A program made the position numbers and the translations under genes. The notes under the pieces were generated by a model. It worked only from the letters and a program-made list of their open reading frames with translations. It searched no databases and was not told where the DNA came from. From Clostridium hydrogenum (GTDB taxonomy: Bacteria > Bacillota > Clostridia > Clostridiales > Clostridiaceae): a stretch of 64,000 bases of DNA. Below, piece by piece: positions 61,947-64,000 of this stretch. Where the stretch lies: assembly GCF_021432385.1 (NCBI RefSeq), contig NZ_JAEACT010000002.1:310001-374000 (forward strand), written 5' to 3'. Positions within the stretch are counted from its first letter, which is position 1. Each line of letters opens with the position of its first letter.

Positions 61947-63020
61947 TCACTTTAAGATTGCGTTAACATAATAAAATTTTTCCCTGCAATGGTTATTCGG
62001 ATTGAAGTCACCATAGAAATATTCTGTATGTTTTATGAGTTCTATCTTGAAATTTGCTAAAAGCTCTTTGATATCATATAAGTCGGCGTAGAAATGAGGT
62101 ATACCTTTTTCAAGTTCATCCCGGCATATAAGAGTATTTTTGTCTAATTTGTTACCTCTATTTTCAATAAAATCTGTACTTTCTTTTGAACAAAACGATA
62201 AATATACCTCACCATTTGGTTTGAGCACCCTTTCAATTTCTTCAATTGTTTTTTTCATGCCAATTGAATCGGTATGAGAAATAACATGGTAAGCAAAGAT
62301 ACAGTCAAACGATTGATTGGGGTAATTTAGAGATAGCATATCACCAACCTCCGCATCTATAGGAAGATTTTCCTTTGCAGCCCATGTTTTTAAGTATTGA
62401 ACAGCATAATCAGAAATATCCGTTGCGGTTACATTAAACCCTTGTTTTGAAAAATAAATGGCATGGCGACCAAGTCCTGTTCCTAAATCTAAAAGATCAA
62501 CATAACCTGATTCCTTCCATTTATTTGCCAAGTAAATACAATTATCTACAGGCTTAAGATTTGGAGATGGGTAAATAGCCCAATTAAATCCTTTAAGGTT
62601 AACAATTTCCTCACTCTTGTTATACATTTGGTAATCCATTTTAATATCTCCTTTTACTGTGAGTAGAAAAGTGATACGTGGAAATAGATTAAGCTGAGCG
62701 CCTTTCTTACGTGCTGCCGATGGCGTTATTCCGTGAATTTCTTTGAAAGCGCGCGTAAATGACTCTGGAGATTCATAACCATATTTTAAGGCTACATCGA
62801 TGACCTTTATAGATTTTGTTTGCAATTCAATCGCAGCCAATGTCATGCGTCTTTTGCGAATATATTCAAATATTGATATATTCATAAATATAGAAAATGT
62901 ACGCTGGAAACCAACTGTAGACTGACACATTATATTAGCAATTTTATCTAAATCAATATTGCTATCTAAGTGATCTTCAATATAGTCAAATGCTTCGTTA
63001 ATTCGTTCATACCAGTTCAA
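61947..63020 (-). CDS. AraC-type regulator fused to a SAM methyltransferase
   Basis: A 357-residue fusion. Residues 1-110 are an AraC/XylS DNA-binding domain with both helix-turn-helices (IDLDKIANIMCQSTVGFQRTF; IDVALKYGYESPESFTRAFKEIHGITPSAARK). About 125-357 is a class I methyltransferase: VDLLDLGTGLGRHAIYFSKQG, acidic TATDISDYAV, DMLSLNYPNQSFDCIFAYHVISH. In usual relatives the AraC part is joined to a GyrI-like sensor; the short MDYQMYNKSEEIVNLKG linker looks like the start of one, replaced here by the enzyme. TTG at 63020 has GAGAGGAG eight bases upstream. Substrate unknown. Confidence 0.88.
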   Translation of the reverse strand: MNWYERINEAFDYIEDHLDSNIDLDKIANIMCQSTVGFQRTFSIFMNISIFEYIRKRRMTLAAIELQTKSIKVIDVALKYGYESPESFTRAFKEIHGITPSAARKKGAQLNLFPRITFLLTVKGDIKMDYQMYNKSEEIVNLKGFNWAIYPSPNLKPVDNCIYLANKWKESGYVDLLDLGTGLGRHAIYFSKQGFNVTATDISDYAVQYLKTWAAKENLPIDAEVGDMLSLNYPNQSFDCIFAYHVISHTDSIGMKKTIEEIERVLKPNGEVYLSFCSKESTDFIENRGNKLDKNTLICRDELEKGIPHFYADLYDIKELLANFKIELIKHTEYFYGDFNPNNHCREKFYYVNAILK

Positions 63021-63314
63021 ATGTATCACTCCTCTCTAAAAACAGTATAGTAGATGAATAAATAAAATTCCTTGCACTTTTGGTTTCACTCATGCAAGGT
63101 TATTGTTAAATATACAAATAATTGACAGCTTGCTAAATCATTGCTTTTCAATTATTTTTATACCTGCATTCTAAATTAATTATCAAGATTAAATTTCTTG
63201 GAACTGACTTAGTTATATTATACCAAAAATAAACATTTATTTTTATAAATCATTTAGGATATGATAGATACCATATTACCTGCCTTAAATCTAGTGATAC
63301 CAACGGCTTAAATA

Positions 63315-63352
63315 AAAGCCTATGTCATTTGTGATACGGTTCACCATTTCTA
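63315..63352 (-). repeat. Dispersed repeat R, copy 6
   Basis: AAAGCCTATGTCATTTGTGATACGGTTCACC, the same core as copies 1, 2, 4 and 5. The rest of 63030-63446 shows only a weak AATTCCGTAGGCACGGAGGAATT hairpin (63402-63427). Confidence 0.6.
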
Positions 63353-63446
63353 ATCCTAAACCCTATATAAATTAATTCATATCATATCCCTGCACCACCC
63401 CAAAATTCCGTAGGCACGGAGGAATTTTTTCCTTTATTCATGTGAA

Positions 63447-63640
63447 AGGTGAAATAAGTATATTGCAGGATGATTTAAATGAAATTTTATAAATCTTAGG
63501 GCGAAATCTTTAAAAGACCTAGAACTTTCAATTGTCTGAGCTGCCCCTTGCGAGTTATTGAAAGTTCTTGGGATTTTAAAGATTTCGCCCTTAGATTTAT
63601 TAATTTCATTTAATATCCTGCGATATACTTATTTCACCTT
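63447..63640 (-). repeat. Large palindrome P6 overlapping a stop codon
   Basis: AGGTGAAATAAGTATATTGCAGG ... CGATATACTTATTTCACCT, 194 bases. Apex CAATTGTCTGAGC then GCGAGTTATTG is in minus orientation, matching the minus-strand permease whose stop it overlaps. Confidence 0.88.
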
Positions 63641-64000
63641 ATTCATATTTTACTGCCTCTATTATATTCATCCTACTAGATTTAAACGAAGGAATCACTG
63701 CCGCAAGTACAGTCATAAGAACTCCAAGTACTATGCTCATAATAAACACGTCCATTGAATAATGCATACTCATAGGGAAATCCGCCAGTCTAAGAATTAT
63801 AGGCATTACCTCTGTCATTAAAACTCCACCAACAATTCCACATATACTTCCTATAATGCCAATGGATAAAGATTCTATAAAAAGCATTTTTCTAGTTTGA
63901 GCTTTACTCATGCCAACAGATGCATAAATTGCAAGATACCTTTTTCTTTCAATAAAACTTATGAAAAAGTTATTTAAAACTCCAACTGCTCCAATTATAA
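63639..64000 (-). CDS. FtsX-like ABC permease, C-terminal part
   Basis: The frame is open to the window edge; the 5' end lies beyond 64000. The visible 120 residues (LNNFFISFIERKRYLAIYASVGMSKAQ, then three membrane spans, ending FKSSRMNIIEAVKYE) are very similar to the last 120 residues of the permease at 22769. It is the end of a second MacB-type exporter permease. Nothing can be said of its partners. Confidence 0.9.
   Translation of the reverse strand, partial: IIGAVGVLNNFFISFIERKRYLAIYASVGMSKAQTRKMLFIESLSIGIIGSICGIVGGVLMTEVMPIILRLADFPMSMHYSMDVFIMSIVLGVLMTVLAAVIPSFKSSRMNIIEAVKYE

Noticed and set aside
51277..63352. Integron-like cassette array: single minus-strand genes followed by similar dyad repeats (R)
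   Set aside because: The repeats lack the RYYYAAC and GTTRRRY core pairs of attC sites, several genes have no copy, and no integrase gene is visible.
363..63640. CRISPR array
   Set aside because: Repeats are large, dispersed and palindromic, with no regular short repeat-spacer pattern and no cas genes.

Overview
The window is a strongly AT-rich chromosomal segment of a Firmicute of the genus Clostridium (sensu stricto). Reasons: strong GGAGG-type ribosome sites, frequent TTG/GTG starts, gene content (MscL, oligoendopeptidase F, NiCoT, YtrA-type GntR, TPR-type peptide-sensing regulators), and no rRNA, tRNA or phage genes. I cannot name the species. Most genes are accessory or adaptive: ABC exporters, efflux, small regulators, GNAT/NUDIX/HAD enzymes. 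Intergenic space is filled with dispersed palindromic repeats and gene relics.

Layout. 0-10 kb: end of a YdcZ-type transporter, FmdB zinc ribbon, AprX-like subtilase, a NatAB-like ABC pair, and a GntR-ABC-CPBP operon with a 10-bp-arm operator; then a truncated methyltransferase, an ICMT-like methyltransferase and a cupin. 10-21 kb: atypical lactate dehydrogenase, an MntA antitoxin with a broken HepT toxin, a TetR/MATE pair with three matching operators, an HTH regulator beside a phosphotransferase/condensation-like/acyltransferase-relic cluster, a BFD-like ferredoxin and a sugar porter. 21-34 kb: MacAB-like exporter, small membrane proteins, PepF, NiCoT, HxlR relic with a flavoprotein, HutD, MscL. 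34-40 kb: a RiPP operon. 40-50 kb: ArsR/haloacid dehalogenase, MGMT-like protein, LysR/tautomerase, HxlR/flavin reductase, two unknown large proteins, and an intact IS1182-family element. 50-64 kb: mostly minus-strand single genes (deformylase, phosphatase, GNATs, NUDIX, HAD, cysteine-peptidase-like, MCP, AraC-methyltransferase fusion) with many relics, plus a peptide quorum-sensing pair. The right edge enters a second MacB-like permease.

Two compact systems stand out. (1) A peptide-modification operon (34.4-39.9 kb): a 39-residue Cys/Gly-rich precursor (not in ordinary ORF lists), a radical SAM-SPASM enzyme whose C-terminus is a JAB/RadC-like metalloprotease domain, and two ABC exporter half-transporters without a C39 protease. 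The precursor ends CGGGG-EMESME, so the fused JAB domain may cut after the glycines as JAB enzymes do on ThiS-like proteins. An attenuator hairpin separates precursor from maturase. (2) An RRNPP-type regulator (53.7-55.0 kb) followed at once by a GTG-started 59-residue secreted pro-peptide gene and a terminator, like the qsr/qss pairs of solventogenic clostridia.

Six large palindromes (about 115-310 bp) lie within about 13 bp of a stop codon. Where the apex is complete it always has the same orientation relative to the gene it follows. Other repeat families are nested in each other, supply the last codons of genes, or are split by the IS with an 8-bp target duplication.
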